From Actinomycetes bacterium (GTDB lineage Bacteria > Actinomycetota > Acidimicrobiia > Acidimicrobiales > Acidimicrobiaceae), in NCBI GenBank assembly GCA_021841935.1, contig JAKCDL010000001.1:257679-321678 (forward strand): 64,000 bases of DNA, in the 5' to 3' direction. A model generated the notes under the pieces. It was not told the origin of the DNA, ran no database searches, and saw nothing but the letters and a program-made list of their open reading frames with translations. The position numbers and the translations under genes are program-made. Shown here one piece after another: positions 27,893-36,601 of this stretch (position 1 is the first letter of the stretch; each line of letters starts with the position of its first letter).

Positions 27893-28708
27893 TCAGGATA
27901 GGCCAGCGAGCCTAAGATAGTCACACGTCGACTTCACATCATGTACTCTCAATGCACTTACACCCACCGATGTAGCCCACGCTATTGTTGCCAAATTACC
28001 TTCTAGGCGATCATTAGGTGGAACATCATCCCCCTCAACCTCGGCTATTAGCTTTCCAAGAAAACTCTTTCTTGAAGTTCCGAGATATACAGGTACTCCA
28101 AGTTCGCAAATTCTCGATAACGACGCGAGTATTTGCAAATTGTGCTCTAACGTTTTTCCAAATCCGATACCAGGATCGATGTAGATCTCTTCAATCCCTA
28201 ACTTTTGGGCTATTACAATTTTGTCACTTAAATACGAAATAACCTCTTCTACGACATCTTCGTAGATCGGATTACTTTGCATATTCGCCGGAGTTCCCTT
28301 CATGTGCATCGCAACCCAACCAGCCCCAAAATTGGCCGCTACCTCATGAAGTAAGGAAGATATATCGTTAACTTGACTAGCACCAGCACGTATGGCGGCT
28401 ACCGCCACATCAGCTTTAAATGTATCGATCGATACTCTTCCATGTCTCGATAGCTCTTCGATGACTGGTACCACCCGTCGAATCTCTTCTGCAACTGAAA
28501 TCGGGGTAGCCCCAGGGCGAGTTGACTCTCCTCCAACGTCGACAATCGTCGCACCATCGGAAAACATCTCGAGGCCCTTCAAGATGGCGCTCGTTGGGTC
28601 GAAGTATTTGCCTCCATCCGAAAATGAATCTGGCGTAACATTTAGTATGCCGACCACATCGACAGGGACTGTTGGAACTAAAGAGACGCCAGCCTGATGG
28701 ATACTCAT
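27893..28708 (-). CDS. folP: Dihydropteroate synthase
   Basis: 271 residues of a TIM barrel. VVGILNVTPDSFSDGGKYFD is the first DHPS signature and TIVDVGGESTRPGATPIS the second; VSIDTFKADVAVAAIRAGAS, YIDPGIGFGKTLEHNLQIL and LGTSRKSFLGKL complete the pterin and sulfonamide-binding site. Its ATG overlaps the folE end by 4 bases, so translation is coupled. Confidence 0.96.
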   Translation of the reverse strand: MSIHQAGVSLVPTVPVDVVGILNVTPDSFSDGGKYFDPTSAILKGLEMFSDGATIVDVGGESTRPGATPISVAEEIRRVVPVIEELSRHGRVSIDTFKADVAVAAIRAGASQVNDISSLLHEVAANFGAGWVAMHMKGTPANMQSNPIYEDVVEEVISYLSDKIVIAQKLGIEEIYIDPGIGFGKTLEHNLQILASLSRICELGVPVYLGTSRKSFLGKLIAEVEGDDVPPNDRLEGNLATIAWATSVGVSALRVHDVKSTCDYLRLAGLS

Positions 28709-29298
28709 TTTTCACCGAGGATAATTTGCATCGCCTCAAACCTCTTTGGACCTTCGCCTGCGAAACTTCCATCTGTCGCAACACAAGTCAGAGAGGTATT
28801 TGCATCGCGCCTCTCTTTCATAGACATACAAAGATGGTGTGCTTTTGTCACAACGATGACACCTTGAGCCTCAACACCCCTAAAGATGGCGTCAGAGATT
28901 TCATGCGTCAATCGTTCCTGCAATTGAAGCCTTCTTGAAACGACTCCAATAGCTCTGGCAACCGTCGCAGCTCCAGCTATCTGTCCAGATTCACTTGGGC
29001 TGTACAAAACATTTGCCGTTCCGAAGAAAGGCAAGAAGTGGTGCTCGCAAAGGGAAAAGAAGGGGATATCCCTGAAGACAACGTACTCTGAGGCAGAAGT
29101 CTCTAAACCGCCATTGAAGCAAGCCGCAGCGTCTATAGATGAGCCAGAGAGAAGCTCTGACCAAAGATCTGCGAGGCGTTTCGAGGTCTCGTCCTTAGTA
29201 GAGGTAATCACACTTTCGTCATAGGGGAGTTCGTCCAAAACCATTCGGATTAGCGAGGCCAATCGTAATTTTTCAGATTCTCCCCGTGCTTCACTCAA
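28705..29298 (-). CDS. folE: GTP cyclohydrolase I
   Basis: 197 residues. Zinc and catalytic residues are kept: Cys84, His86 and His87 in SLCEHHFLPF, and His155-Leu-Cys157 in KAHHLCM. The barrel segment RRLQLQERLTHEI is typical. Two positions differ from the usual sequence: the GLSKLAR segment is GAATVAR, and the Arg-Gly after CM.. (E. coli Arg185-Gly186, triphosphate contact) is Lys161-Glu162. The enzyme probably still works, as zinc site and QERLT are intact. First gene of folE-folP-folB-folK. Its usual upstream neighbour ftsH is missing: hpt is only 26 bases away. Confidence 0.9.
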   Translation of the reverse strand: MSEARGESEKLRLASLIRMVLDELPYDESVITSTKDETSKRLADLWSELLSGSSIDAAACFNGGLETSASEYVVFRDIPFFSLCEHHFLPFFGTANVLYSPSESGQIAGAATVARAIGVVSRRLQLQERLTHEISDAIFRGVEAQGVIVVTKAHHLCMSMKERRDANTSLTCVATDGSFAGEGPKRFEAMQIILGEK

Positions 29299-29324
29299 GG
29301 ACGAGACCTCCTTAACCCTTATCT

Positions 29325-29879
29325 CTAATTTTCCTGAAATATGGCTATGAATGGCAAATTGCGGTAGCGCTCTGCCACGTCAAGTCCATACCCTACGACG
29401 AATTCATTTGGGATATTGAAGCCGACATACTTTAGATCCAGCTCTTCGGCCACCATTGTATCTTTCACCAATAGCGAACATATCGTTAGGGAGGCCGGAT
29501 TTCGTGACTTCAGGTTCCGAAGAAGATACGAAAGAGTTAGACCGGAATCGATAATGTCCTCAACGATGAGGACGTCACGTCCTTCTAAATCAATATCGAG
29601 ATCTTTGAGGATACGGACGACACCAGAGGTCTTGGTCGCAGAACCATAAGACGAAACCGCCATAAAGTCGAATTGCACCGGAACTGTGATCTCTCGAGCA
29701 AGGTCGGCCATAAATAGGAAAGCTCCCTTTAGAACGCCGACCATGAGAATCTCTCGACCTGCGTAATCGTGGGAGATTGTCGCCCCTATTTCTGCAATTC
29801 GATTCTTCAATTCAATCTCAGAAATCAAAATGCGAGAAAGATTGGGGTCATTCAGGTGCTTTGCACTGTTATCATTCAT
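29325..29879 (-). CDS. hpt: Hypoxanthine phosphoribosyltransferase
   Basis: 184 residues of a type I phosphoribosyltransferase for purine salvage. The PRPP loop reads DVLIVEDIIDSGLTLSYLL, preceded by GVLKGAFLFMADLAREI and VQFDFMAVSSYGS, and followed by VGFNIPNEFVVGYGLDVAERYRNLP, all standard for Hpt. A gap of 83 bases separates it from tilS upstream. In actinobacteria hpt is normally followed by ftsH. Confidence 0.95.
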   Translation of the reverse strand: MNDNSAKHLNDPNLSRILISEIELKNRIAEIGATISHDYAGREILMVGVLKGAFLFMADLAREITVPVQFDFMAVSSYGSATKTSGVVRILKDLDIDLEGRDVLIVEDIIDSGLTLSYLLRNLKSRNPASLTICSLLVKDTMVAEELDLKYVGFNIPNEFVVGYGLDVAERYRNLPFIAIFQEN

Positions 29880-29962
29880 CGTTTACCTAGCCAGATCCAA
29901 ATAAATGTAGCCGTAACTACGATAATGCATTAAGCGAGGAGACGTAGCATTGCCTAAGATAT

Positions 29963-30904
29963 CTACACATCTAGAGATTCGAATGACAGCATTCCCTTTC
30001 TGACTCTCGCAACCACTTTTCCCTCCATCTGCAGGGCAAAGCTTCGCTTTTCTCTCATGTAGGCAAGTAGCTTATCTATTGATCTAGCAGATGGAGGATA
30101 CCCCGAAATGGCTTTGATTCTTTTCCTAAGGACGCGCGCCAACACCGGCTCGCCATAGGAAAGCAGTTCACTCACGCAAGCTGTATCAACATTATCTGAC
30201 AGAGCAAATAGAAAATCGGCATCGGACCGCAATATTGAAGCGCTTCGAGAAATTACTGGAACGACATCTCTACCAGAAATCTCAGACAAGAGCGGAATGA
30301 CCTCCATGCGCACTCTATTTCGACGATATTTATCACTTTTATTACTCTCATCCTCAACCGGATTAAGGGTAAAGATTTCGCATATCTTGAGGGTATCTTT
30401 CTTCCGTAAATTTAGAATTGGCTTCTCGGCACTTGGTCGCATCCCAGAGAGACCATCGATCCCGGAACCACGCATCATATTCAAGATAAAGGTCTCAGCT
30501 TGGTCATCCATCGTATGGCCAGTAGAGATGTTGCTTGGGAAAAATCGCTTACGCAAGTTACGCGCACTTGCTTCTACGTTCCGATCTGAAACACTAGCTT
30601 TGAAACAATGAACTGGAATCCCGAGCCAATCGCCAAAGTCTTTGACCGCCGCTGATTCAGCGCTTGAGGTTGGACGAATTTGATGGTCAAGATTCCAAAT
30701 CTCAACTTCTAATCCGGCGCTATAGGCGATCATCGTCATCGCTAGTGAATCAGATCCCCCTGAGACCGCAGCATGGAAACTTCCCTCGGATGGGAAGTGG
30801 CATCGATTCAACAATTTATCAATCGCTTCGTAGTTGATCGATAAAAGGGCACGAGCTGAACCTACAGATAACCTTTTTGTGCCCTTCGATACAATTTCTA
30901 CCAT
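29963..30904 (-). CDS. tilS: tRNA(Ile)-lysidine synthase
   Basis: 313 residues with a PP-loop AAVSGGSDSLAMTMIAY (about 47-63) and the TilS-type HQIRPTSSAESAAVKDF and STGHTMDDQAETFILNMMRGSGIDGLSGM stretch (catalytic HTMDDQAET). TilS converts C34 of the AUA-reading tRNA-Ile to lysidine and is essential. The protein is the short type with a reduced C-terminal domain, as usual in actinobacteria. It lies between the metalloprotease and hpt in the conserved order. Confidence 0.93.
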   Translation of the reverse strand: MVEIVSKGTKRLSVGSARALLSINYEAIDKLLNRCHFPSEGSFHAAVSGGSDSLAMTMIAYSAGLEVEIWNLDHQIRPTSSAESAAVKDFGDWLGIPVHCFKASVSDRNVEASARNLRKRFFPSNISTGHTMDDQAETFILNMMRGSGIDGLSGMRPSAEKPILNLRKKDTLKICEIFTLNPVEDESNKSDKYRRNRVRMEVIPLLSEISGRDVVPVISRSASILRSDADFLFALSDNVDTACVSELLSYGEPVLARVLRKRIKAISGYPPSARSIDKLLAYMREKRSFALQMEGKVVARVRKGMLSFESLDV

Positions 30905-30935
30905 TCGCTAAATGCTAAAGAATAACTCAGAGTTA

Positions 30936-31976
30936 CTATGCGCTAACTCGAGATAGGTAAGTTTCAACGTCGGCAATCTCTTCAACGCTAGGAAGTGTCT
31001 CTGGGGATGAAAATATTGTGCGAATGAAATCATCAGACTTACGGCTAGCAAGTTCTTCAAGAAACTTTCTACCATTTGCGTATTGGCGCACCTTGGCGTC
31101 GAAGCCATAGAGTCGCGAGATTAGCTTGAATAGTGGAGATCCACCTTGGCGACGGTCCGAGACCATAGCTTCAAATTCATCAGCGGATTCAATTGAATCC
31201 TTAGCCACTCTTGACATCACAAAGTCCGCATGGCCTTCAAGTATCGTCATCAAGGAGGTGATCTTCTTTAGGTTTTGCCGCTGGCTTTTCCCTAGGAAAA
31301 GAGCCGCGATACCAGCTTCGTCAATTGGATTTCGTCCCGCTCTTAACTCTTCAATTATGGTAACGATAGCCTCGAAGATGTCGGACGGAGTTAACTTCGA
31401 AGACGATACCAGATCGCTTATCAAAGAACGGTAATATGAGGCCATCCAGTCGATACCCTCAAATTGTAGCTTGTGCGTAATTTCGTGCAGAAGGACCCAG
31501 CGTCCAAACGAACCTGGGACATAGTCATTTCGGCTCTCGATCTCCAGAACGTTAGATCCGACAACGAATACTGGAGCGCCTGCTACATCGGCATTTGTAA
31601 ACATTGCCGCATCGTATTGCCCCAAAACCCTTCTCGACATCCAGCCAAAGAGAAGGCCGAACTGAACCGCACCGACCGAGGAGTAGATATTCGAAAGGAA
31701 CTCGGGTATCGAATCGGTCGCCTCTTTGATGATTGGGTCTAGAAGCTTTTGCATTGACTTTGCGTTGTTTTCGACCCATTCGTTTCGGCTGGCAAAACGC
31801 ACCTCGATGCGGTCGTCCGCTATTTCTATTCCACTGACCCGTTCAACCTCCGGAAGAACAGATGAGCCAAATTCAGACATTTCGTTCGATAAATTAGACA
31901 AACGAGCATCGTCTTCCTTCGGGAATGAAGCAATTACGCCTTTTGCTACCTTGGTAGCCAAGTCCCATGAAATCAC
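30936..31976 (-). CDS. Zinc metalloprotease-like protein (DUF2342 family)
   Basis: 346 residues. The LLHEITHKLQFEG stretch contains an HExxH zinc site; VLGQYDAAMFTN and GAPVFVVGSNVLEIES upstream, and LEGHADFVMSRV downstream, are signatures of the actinobacterial DUF2342 family that always neighbours tilS/hpt. The function is not known; relatives are sometimes annotated as F420-biosynthesis associated, without proof. No signal peptide. Probably transcribed with tilS, 31 bases away. Confidence 0.85.
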   Translation of the reverse strand: MISWDLATKVAKGVIASFPKEDDARLSNLSNEMSEFGSSVLPEVERVSGIEIADDRIEVRFASRNEWVENNAKSMQKLLDPIIKEATDSIPEFLSNIYSSVGAVQFGLLFGWMSRRVLGQYDAAMFTNADVAGAPVFVVGSNVLEIESRNDYVPGSFGRWVLLHEITHKLQFEGIDWMASYYRSLISDLVSSSKLTPSDIFEAIVTIIEELRAGRNPIDEAGIAALFLGKSQRQNLKKITSLMTILEGHADFVMSRVAKDSIESADEFEAMVSDRRQGGSPLFKLISRLYGFDAKVRQYANGRKFLEELASRKSDDFIRTIFSSPETLPSVEEIADVETYLSRVSA

Positions 31977-31999
31977 TCAGACCTCCTATCTATCGAACT

Positions 32000-32194
32000 C
32001 TAGTCGAGTTTCTTGCCCCTCGTTCGAGGAACAGTCAAGGGCTGGTGATTGTAGCAGTACTTACCTGAGTTGTAAATCGACAACTTCGTTTCGCAGCCAT
32101 CGTACTTGCATATGCGACCCTTTGTATATGCTCTCGATGGCCTTCCAATTGCACTAACAGCGACTCCGCTTAGTCCTTCTGATGTTCTAGACAT
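32000..32194 (-). CDS. Small zinc-ribbon-like protein
   Basis: 64 residues. The centre CKYDGCETKLSIYNSGKYCYNH has a C-x4-C ... C-x2-H arrangement that would bind one zinc; the pattern C..DGC.T.LS.YN....C..H recurs in small actinobacterial proteins of unknown role. The flanks are basic. ATG 32194 has no strong ribosome site. It lies 38 bases after the RsrA-like gene and before the metalloprotease, on the same strand, so it may be the third gene of the SigR-RsrA unit. Confidence 0.6.
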   Translation of the reverse strand: MSRTSEGLSGVAVSAIGRPSRAYTKGRICKYDGCETKLSIYNSGKYCYNHQPLTVPRTRGKKLD

Positions 32195-32232
32195 ATTAAA
32201 ACTAACTCAGACTAAAGCTAAATATTCCCCGC

Positions 32233-32499
32233 CTAGTTGGTACCTTGGCTATCCATTTCAATCAATCGGGAGATCTTGCTTCGGAGCATGTCCGGCACGC
32301 GGTCACGAAGTCTATTGGCAACCATCTGGCGCAATTCTGCTTCAAATTCATAGGCTTCGAGACAAGGAGAGCACTCGTCTAAGTGGCGACGAATTCGTAT
32401 TCGCCGCTCTTCCGTCAATTCACCGTCCAAAAACGTGTATAGGCGTGCAAGTACATCTTTACACTCCATTGAATCGTTGTTGTAGTGATCAGTTCCCAC
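32233..32499 (-). CDS. rsrA: Zinc-binding anti-sigma factor, RsrA type
   Basis: 88 residues with the zinc anti-sigma signature HLDECSPC (His39-x3-Cys43-x2-Cys46) and an additional Cys13, exactly the ZAS-fold ligands of RsrA. In Streptomyces and mycobacteria such proteins hold SigR/SigH and release it when the cysteines form a disulfide. The GTG start at 32499 overlaps the sigma gene by 11 bases; ATG 32469 is an alternative but would still leave the ZAS motif intact. Overlap with the sigma gene supports a sigma-anti-sigma pair. Confidence 0.9.
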   Translation of the reverse strand: MGTDHYNNDSMECKDVLARLYTFLDGELTEERRIRIRRHLDECSPCLEAYEFEAELRQMVANRLRDRVPDMLRSKISRLIEMDSQGTN

Positions 32500-33064
32500 T
32501 TCGGCTCGCTACCATTCCTCGATTTGCACCAAACTGATACAACTCTTTTTGCAGCGCTTTTCTTCCACGGTGAAGACGAGACATGACTGTTCCAATCGGA
32601 ACATCCATTATTTCTGCGATCTCCTTATAGGAAAACCCTTCTACATCACTCAATAGAACCGCAAGGCGAAACTGTTCGGGTAACGCCTCTATTGCAGCTT
32701 TAACATCTTCATCTGTGAATGAATCAAGAACCTCTTCTTCAGCGGAACGCCCCGCTGCAACCGCCTCTAATCCTCCCAAGCGCCTGTAAAGGTAAAGATC
32801 TTCAACCTCATCCAAGTCACTTTCGTCAGGGCGACGCTTTTTAGCGCGATAGGAGTTGATGAAGGTGTTGGTCAGAATACGATATAACCAGGCTTTAAGG
32901 TTCGTTCCCTCTTGAAACGATCCATATCCTCTGTAGGCCTTTAAGTACGTCTCTTGAACCAGATCCTCCGCCTCAGCAGAGTTTCGCGTCATACGCATTG
33001 CAGCTGAGAATAGGGCGTCGATATAGATCATCGCATCCTCAGCAAACTTCGATTGATCCGCCAT
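32489..33064 (-). CDS. sigR: ECF RNA polymerase sigma factor, SigR/SigH type
   Basis: 191 residues. Region 2 reads [31 protein letters not shown] and [21 protein letters not shown], region 4 reads [22 protein letters not shown] and [16 protein letters not shown]. The sequence and the overlapping RsrA-like gene place it in the SigR/SigH group, which drives thiol-oxidative stress genes from GGAAT-N18-GTT promoters. One such promoter stands before the group 2 sigma gene at 60 kb. I see no such promoter in the 149 bases upstream of sigR itself. Confidence 0.92.
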   Translation of the reverse strand: MADQSKFAEDAMIYIDALFSAAMRMTRNSAEAEDLVQETYLKAYRGYGSFQEGTNLKAWLYRILTNTFINSYRAKKRRPDESDLDEVEDLYLYRRLGGLEAVAAGRSAEEEVLDSFTDEDVKAAIEALPEQFRLAVLLSDVEGFSYKEIAEIMDVPIGTVMSRLHRGRKALQKELYQFGANRGMVASRSGN

Positions 33065-33213
33065 TAGTCACTTCCAATTTAATCTTTTGCTATAGCCTAG
33101 GACAGTTATCCGGTATGCATTCGATACTGTGATTAAAGAGGTACTTTAATTTCTAAGATTTCACAAAGATTTTCAGAGTTTCTTTGACATTGCCTACTTG
33201 AGAGCAAAGCCAA

Positions 33214-34890
33214 TTAGATACTTTGTGCTGCTACAACCTCTCCACTTATAAAACTGTTTAGAAGCTTAGGATCGGTAATCGCGATCGCCCTCCGAACAAT
33301 CCCTGAAAGCTCGCTACGACTATTTCTAGAAATTATCGCCCTCAATTTACCGACGCTTGCAGCGCCAACTGACAGCGAAGTAACACCAAGACCTATCAGA
33401 GCCAAGGAGAACAAGGGGTCGGCAGCCACTTCGCCACAGACAGATACCGCTTTGCCCCTTCTTGCTCCCGCTGCAGCGACAATCTCAACTGCACGCAAGA
33501 GTGCAACGTTCCATGGATCATGCAGAGAGGAAAGTTGTGGTGATTCACGATCAGCTGCAAAGAGGTATTGCGCCAGATCGTTTGTACCTATCGAAACAAA
33601 GTCACATACTGAAAGAATTTCATCCGCACATAGAACAGCCGCGGGAACCTCGACCATGACACCGGCTCGCGCTAGTCCAAAACTTCTTGCCAATGAAACG
33701 AATTCCTCGGTCTCGGCTACAGTCGAAATCATCGGAGCCATAACCGACACAATCGCTCCACGATCTTTCGCGGCTATCGATATCGCCTCCAATTGACGTT
33801 CAATTACCTCTCTTCGCGACTTGGTCACTCGAAATCCCCGAACGCCGAGAGCTGGATTTGACTCGCGTTCTAACCCCAAAAAGGGAAGAGGCTTGTCAGC
33901 ACCAGCGTCTATGGTCCTTACGGTTACTGATTTACCCTCAAACTTATCGAAGAGCATGGAGTAGTAGTCGACTTGCTCATCAAGAGTCGGTTCACTCGTT
34001 CGATTGAGATAAAGAAATTCTGTTCTAAATAGCCCTACTCCATCGACTGCCTTAGCCGAGACTTGTTCGATTTCCCTCTTTGTTCCAACATTGACAAGCA
34101 AGCTAAAAGGCTCGCCGTCTCTAAATTTGCTGGGACCAACGGTAATTGAGCTCACGGTATTGACCTTGCTAGCAGCGATCACTTCTCCCGCCAGCACACC
34201 ATCGATACCGACTCTTACAACTCCAGAATCACCGTCAATCAATACCGAAGTTCCAGATCTCACCTTGTCAAGATTTGCAATAGCAACGACTGTTGGAATC
34301 TCGAGCGACCTAGCAATTATCGCAGCGTGACAGGTAGGTCCCCCCTTTGCTATCAAAATGCCACTGACCACCTTCGGATCAAGAGTAGCGGTATCAGCTG
34401 GAGCCAAATCGTCAGCTACGAGGATGTAAGGAGTATCCGAATGTGGCAGACCGGGTGACTCTAGTCCGGCAATCGCAGCTGAAATCCGATTGATGATATC
34501 TTGCAAATCGCTGATGCGTTCAGCATAGATTCCACCGAGGCGTTCGAAAAGAACTCGAAATTCTTCACCAGAGTCAAAAATTGCTTTCAAGAGAGGTACT
34601 TGCTTATCAATATATGAAAAAACTTTTTTCCGGAGTGCTGGGTCCTTGGCAATTTGAACTTGGGCTTCTAAAATCGCCTTGGGCTCGCCGACAGATTTCT
34701 CAGCTAACTTAATAAGTTGGCTTTCAACGAAATTCGCCGATCGATCGTAGAGCTGCTTAGCTTCATCCATTTCAGGTAGGTCGATAACTAGATCTCTGAA
34801 GACAACCGAAGGTGCCATCCAGCGCACTACGCCATAAGCGACACCCGCCTGAACACCCACTCCATTGAGTAAAAAACTGTCCGTATCCAA
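33214..34890 (-). CDS. ptsI: PTS enzyme I (PEP-protein phosphotransferase)
   Basis: 558 residues. The phosphorylated histidine is His188 in AKGGPTCHAAIIARS. The PEP-binding barrel shows GIGLFRTEFLYL-like GVGLFRTEFLYLNR, ALGVRGFRVTKSRREVIERQL, FVSIGTNDLAQYLFAADRE and VSVCGEVAADPL. It takes phosphate from PEP and gives it to HPr. Last gene of the minus-strand PTS operon, 12 bases after ptsH. Confidence 0.96.
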   Translation of the reverse strand: MDTDSFLLNGVGVQAGVAYGVVRWMAPSVVFRDLVIDLPEMDEAKQLYDRSANFVESQLIKLAEKSVGEPKAILEAQVQIAKDPALRKKVFSYIDKQVPLLKAIFDSGEEFRVLFERLGGIYAERISDLQDIINRISAAIAGLESPGLPHSDTPYILVADDLAPADTATLDPKVVSGILIAKGGPTCHAAIIARSLEIPTVVAIANLDKVRSGTSVLIDGDSGVVRVGIDGVLAGEVIAASKVNTVSSITVGPSKFRDGEPFSLLVNVGTKREIEQVSAKAVDGVGLFRTEFLYLNRTSEPTLDEQVDYYSMLFDKFEGKSVTVRTIDAGADKPLPFLGLERESNPALGVRGFRVTKSRREVIERQLEAISIAAKDRGAIVSVMAPMISTVAETEEFVSLARSFGLARAGVMVEVPAAVLCADEILSVCDFVSIGTNDLAQYLFAADRESPQLSSLHDPWNVALLRAVEIVAAAGARRGKAVSVCGEVAADPLFSLALIGLGVTSLSVGAASVGKLRAIISRNSRSELSGIVRRAIAITDPKLLNSFISGEVVAAQSI

Positions 34891-34902
34891 AAAATTGCCC
34901 TC

Positions 34903-35172
34903 TTATTCGGCGTCGAGATCACTCTCGATGAGCGTTGCTATCTCTTCGATCTGTTCAATTGTTGCATCACTACTCCGGATGGTTACGGTATCGCCGTGGG
35001 TAACTCCTAATGACAAAATCATCAGAATGCTCGAGGCATCGACGAAATCATCATCACCCACCTTGGCAATCTCAATTTCCACACCCTTATCTTGCACTCG
35101 CTCAGCCAATAAGGTCGCAGGACGCGCATGAAGACCTATTCGTGAACCCACCGTGGCGGTTTTCATAAGCAT
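34903..35172 (-). CDS. ptsH: HPr phosphocarrier protein
   Basis: 89 residues. His15 in RIGLHARPAT is the phosphorylated residue. DASSILMILSLGVTHGDTV aligns with the regulatory serine region (NAKSIMGVMSLGV type), with Ser47/Ser48 in the place of Ser46; whether HPr kinase exists in this organism is not visible. ATG 35172 has AAGGAGAAG upstream. Between the EIIA and enzyme I genes. Confidence 0.95.
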   Translation of the reverse strand: MLMKTATVGSRIGLHARPATLLAERVQDKGVEIEIAKVGDDDFVDASSILMILSLGVTHGDTVTIRSSDATIEQIEEIATLIESDLDAE

Positions 35173-35198
35173 TAGAACTTCTCCTTCTACAGTCGGAA

Positions 35199-35654
35199 CT
35201 ACTTTTTGTTGAAGACCTCTTTTGATATGACTGCAACGATCTCATCGGGGTTCGTGGCCATCCGAAGTGAGCTCTTGAACGAATCGTGTATTAGACGACG
35301 AGCTAAAGATGCGATAATCTTCATATGATCAGCTTCAGAGGTGGCAGGAACTGCAATCATGAAGATGAGGTCTGCCTTCCCATCAGCCGAACCAAAGTCG
35401 ACTCCCGCTCCAACACGTGCAAAAGCGATCGATGCTTCTTTGACGCCTGCGCTTCGGGCATGAGGTAGACCAATTCCCCCCTCAAGGCCAGTCGCCATGA
35501 TCTCTTCACGCGCAGCAAGATCTTTTAAGAGTTGCTGTCGGTCGGAGACTCGACCCGCCACCTCCAGGGCGTTAACCATAGCCTCGATCAACTCATTCTT
35601 TGTACTTACGGGTGGATCTAAGAGCACTAACGAATCTTCAAGAATCTCATTCAC
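35199..35654 (-). CDS. PTS EIIA component, fructose/mannitol type
   Basis: 151 residues of the PTS_EIIA type 2 domain. His65 in GGIGLPHARSAGV is the phosphorylation site; IFMIAVPATSEADHMKIIASLAR is the second conserved block. It overlaps fruK by 4 bases. The domain is free-standing; no EIIB-EIIC fructose permease follows in the operon, so either the permease is encoded elsewhere or this EIIA has a regulatory role as EIIA-Ntr does. Confidence 0.9.
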   Translation of the reverse strand: MNEILEDSLVLLDPPVSTKNELIEAMVNALEVAGRVSDRQQLLKDLAAREEIMATGLEGGIGLPHARSAGVKEASIAFARVGAGVDFGSADGKADLIFMIAVPATSEADHMKIIASLARRLIHDSFKSSLRMATNPDEIVAVISKEVFNKK

Positions 35655-36601
35655 CGTCTTCCCCTTTTCGCTATTGGCTTCGCTAAATCGATTCGATCAT
35701 GTATGTATACGGAGGACTTATTGATTTGGTTGGCTTTTGGAAGTTTGGTTCCGGGCAAGGCTATCGTTGCAGCCGCCCAAGCTAACCCCTCAGTGAACTT
35801 CACTCGTTCATCAGACTCAGTTGACAAGAACCCAGCCAGAAGCGCATCTCCCGCGCCTATTGCCGACTCAATGCGTATTGGTCGCACTTCTCCGTAGATG
35901 ATGGTGCTTCGATTCATGAACACAGCACCATCGCCACCCATTGTGACCAGAACTGCTCGGGCTCCCTTTTCCATCATGATCTGTCCGCCATTGATGACAT
36001 CTTTCAAAGTCAGGATGCGTCCGCCAAGTAACTCTTCCATCTCTAGCAAGTTTGGCTTTACAAGATCAGGTTGTGCAATAAGAGCCTTATCAAGGGCTTC
36101 ACCACTGGTATCAACCGCAATTTTGACTCCGGTGTCACGAACCCTGTCAATTACTCTCGAGTAAAAGTCGGCTCCAACACCTCGTGGAATCGTTCCAGAA
36201 AGCACTAACCACGACGACCCCTCCGCTGCTTCAACCGTCGCCTCTAACAACGCCTTCTCCTCTTCCACGATGAGATAAGGTCCCGGTTCGTTGACTTTGG
36301 TTACAATGCCACCCGGTTCGACGATCGAGATATTCATCCGAATCGACTCGGCTATTGGCACAAGAACTGTTTCAACTCCATCAGCAGCAAGAAGGCGTGA
36401 GATTTCACCGCCCTCCACACCGCCGACTGGCAGAACAGCCTTAGTTGGACGGTTGGAAGCCGCCAGAGCGCGGGCTATGTTTATGCCCTTGCCTCCTGCA
36501 TCGATAGTTACATGTGCAGCCCGATTAATCTCTCCGAGTCGCAAGTTGCTAACTTCAAGTGTTCGATCGACACTTGGATTTGGCGTAAGAGTAACGATCA
36601 A
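35651..36601 (-). CDS. fruK: 1-phosphofructokinase (PfkB family)
   Basis: 316 residues. IVTLTPNPSVDRTLEV is the start typical of 1-phosphofructokinase/tagatose kinases; AGGKGINIARALAASNRP is the first PfkB signature and IESAIGAGDALLAGFLS the second (anion hole and catalytic Asp). KPNLLEMEELLG also matches. It converts fructose-1-phosphate to the bisphosphate. Starts and ends overlap fruR and the EIIA gene by 4 bases each, so the operon is tightly coupled. Confidence 0.93.
   Translation of the reverse strand: MIVTLTPNPSVDRTLEVSNLRLGEINRAAHVTIDAGGKGINIARALAASNRPTKAVLPVGGVEGGEISRLLAADGVETVLVPIAESIRMNISIVEPGGIVTKVNEPGPYLIVEEEKALLEATVEAAEGSSWLVLSGTIPRGVGADFYSRVIDRVRDTGVKIAVDTSGEALDKALIAQPDLVKPNLLEMEELLGGRILTLKDVINGGQIMMEKGARAVLVTMGGDGAVFMNRSTIIYGEVRPIRIESAIGAGDALLAGFLSTESDERVKFTEGLAWAAATIALPGTKLPKANQINKSSVYIHDRIDLAKPIAKRGRR

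Noticed and set aside
33065-33213. Autoregulatory SigR promoter before sigR
   Set aside because: No GGAAT with GTT at 18-base spacing on the minus strand.
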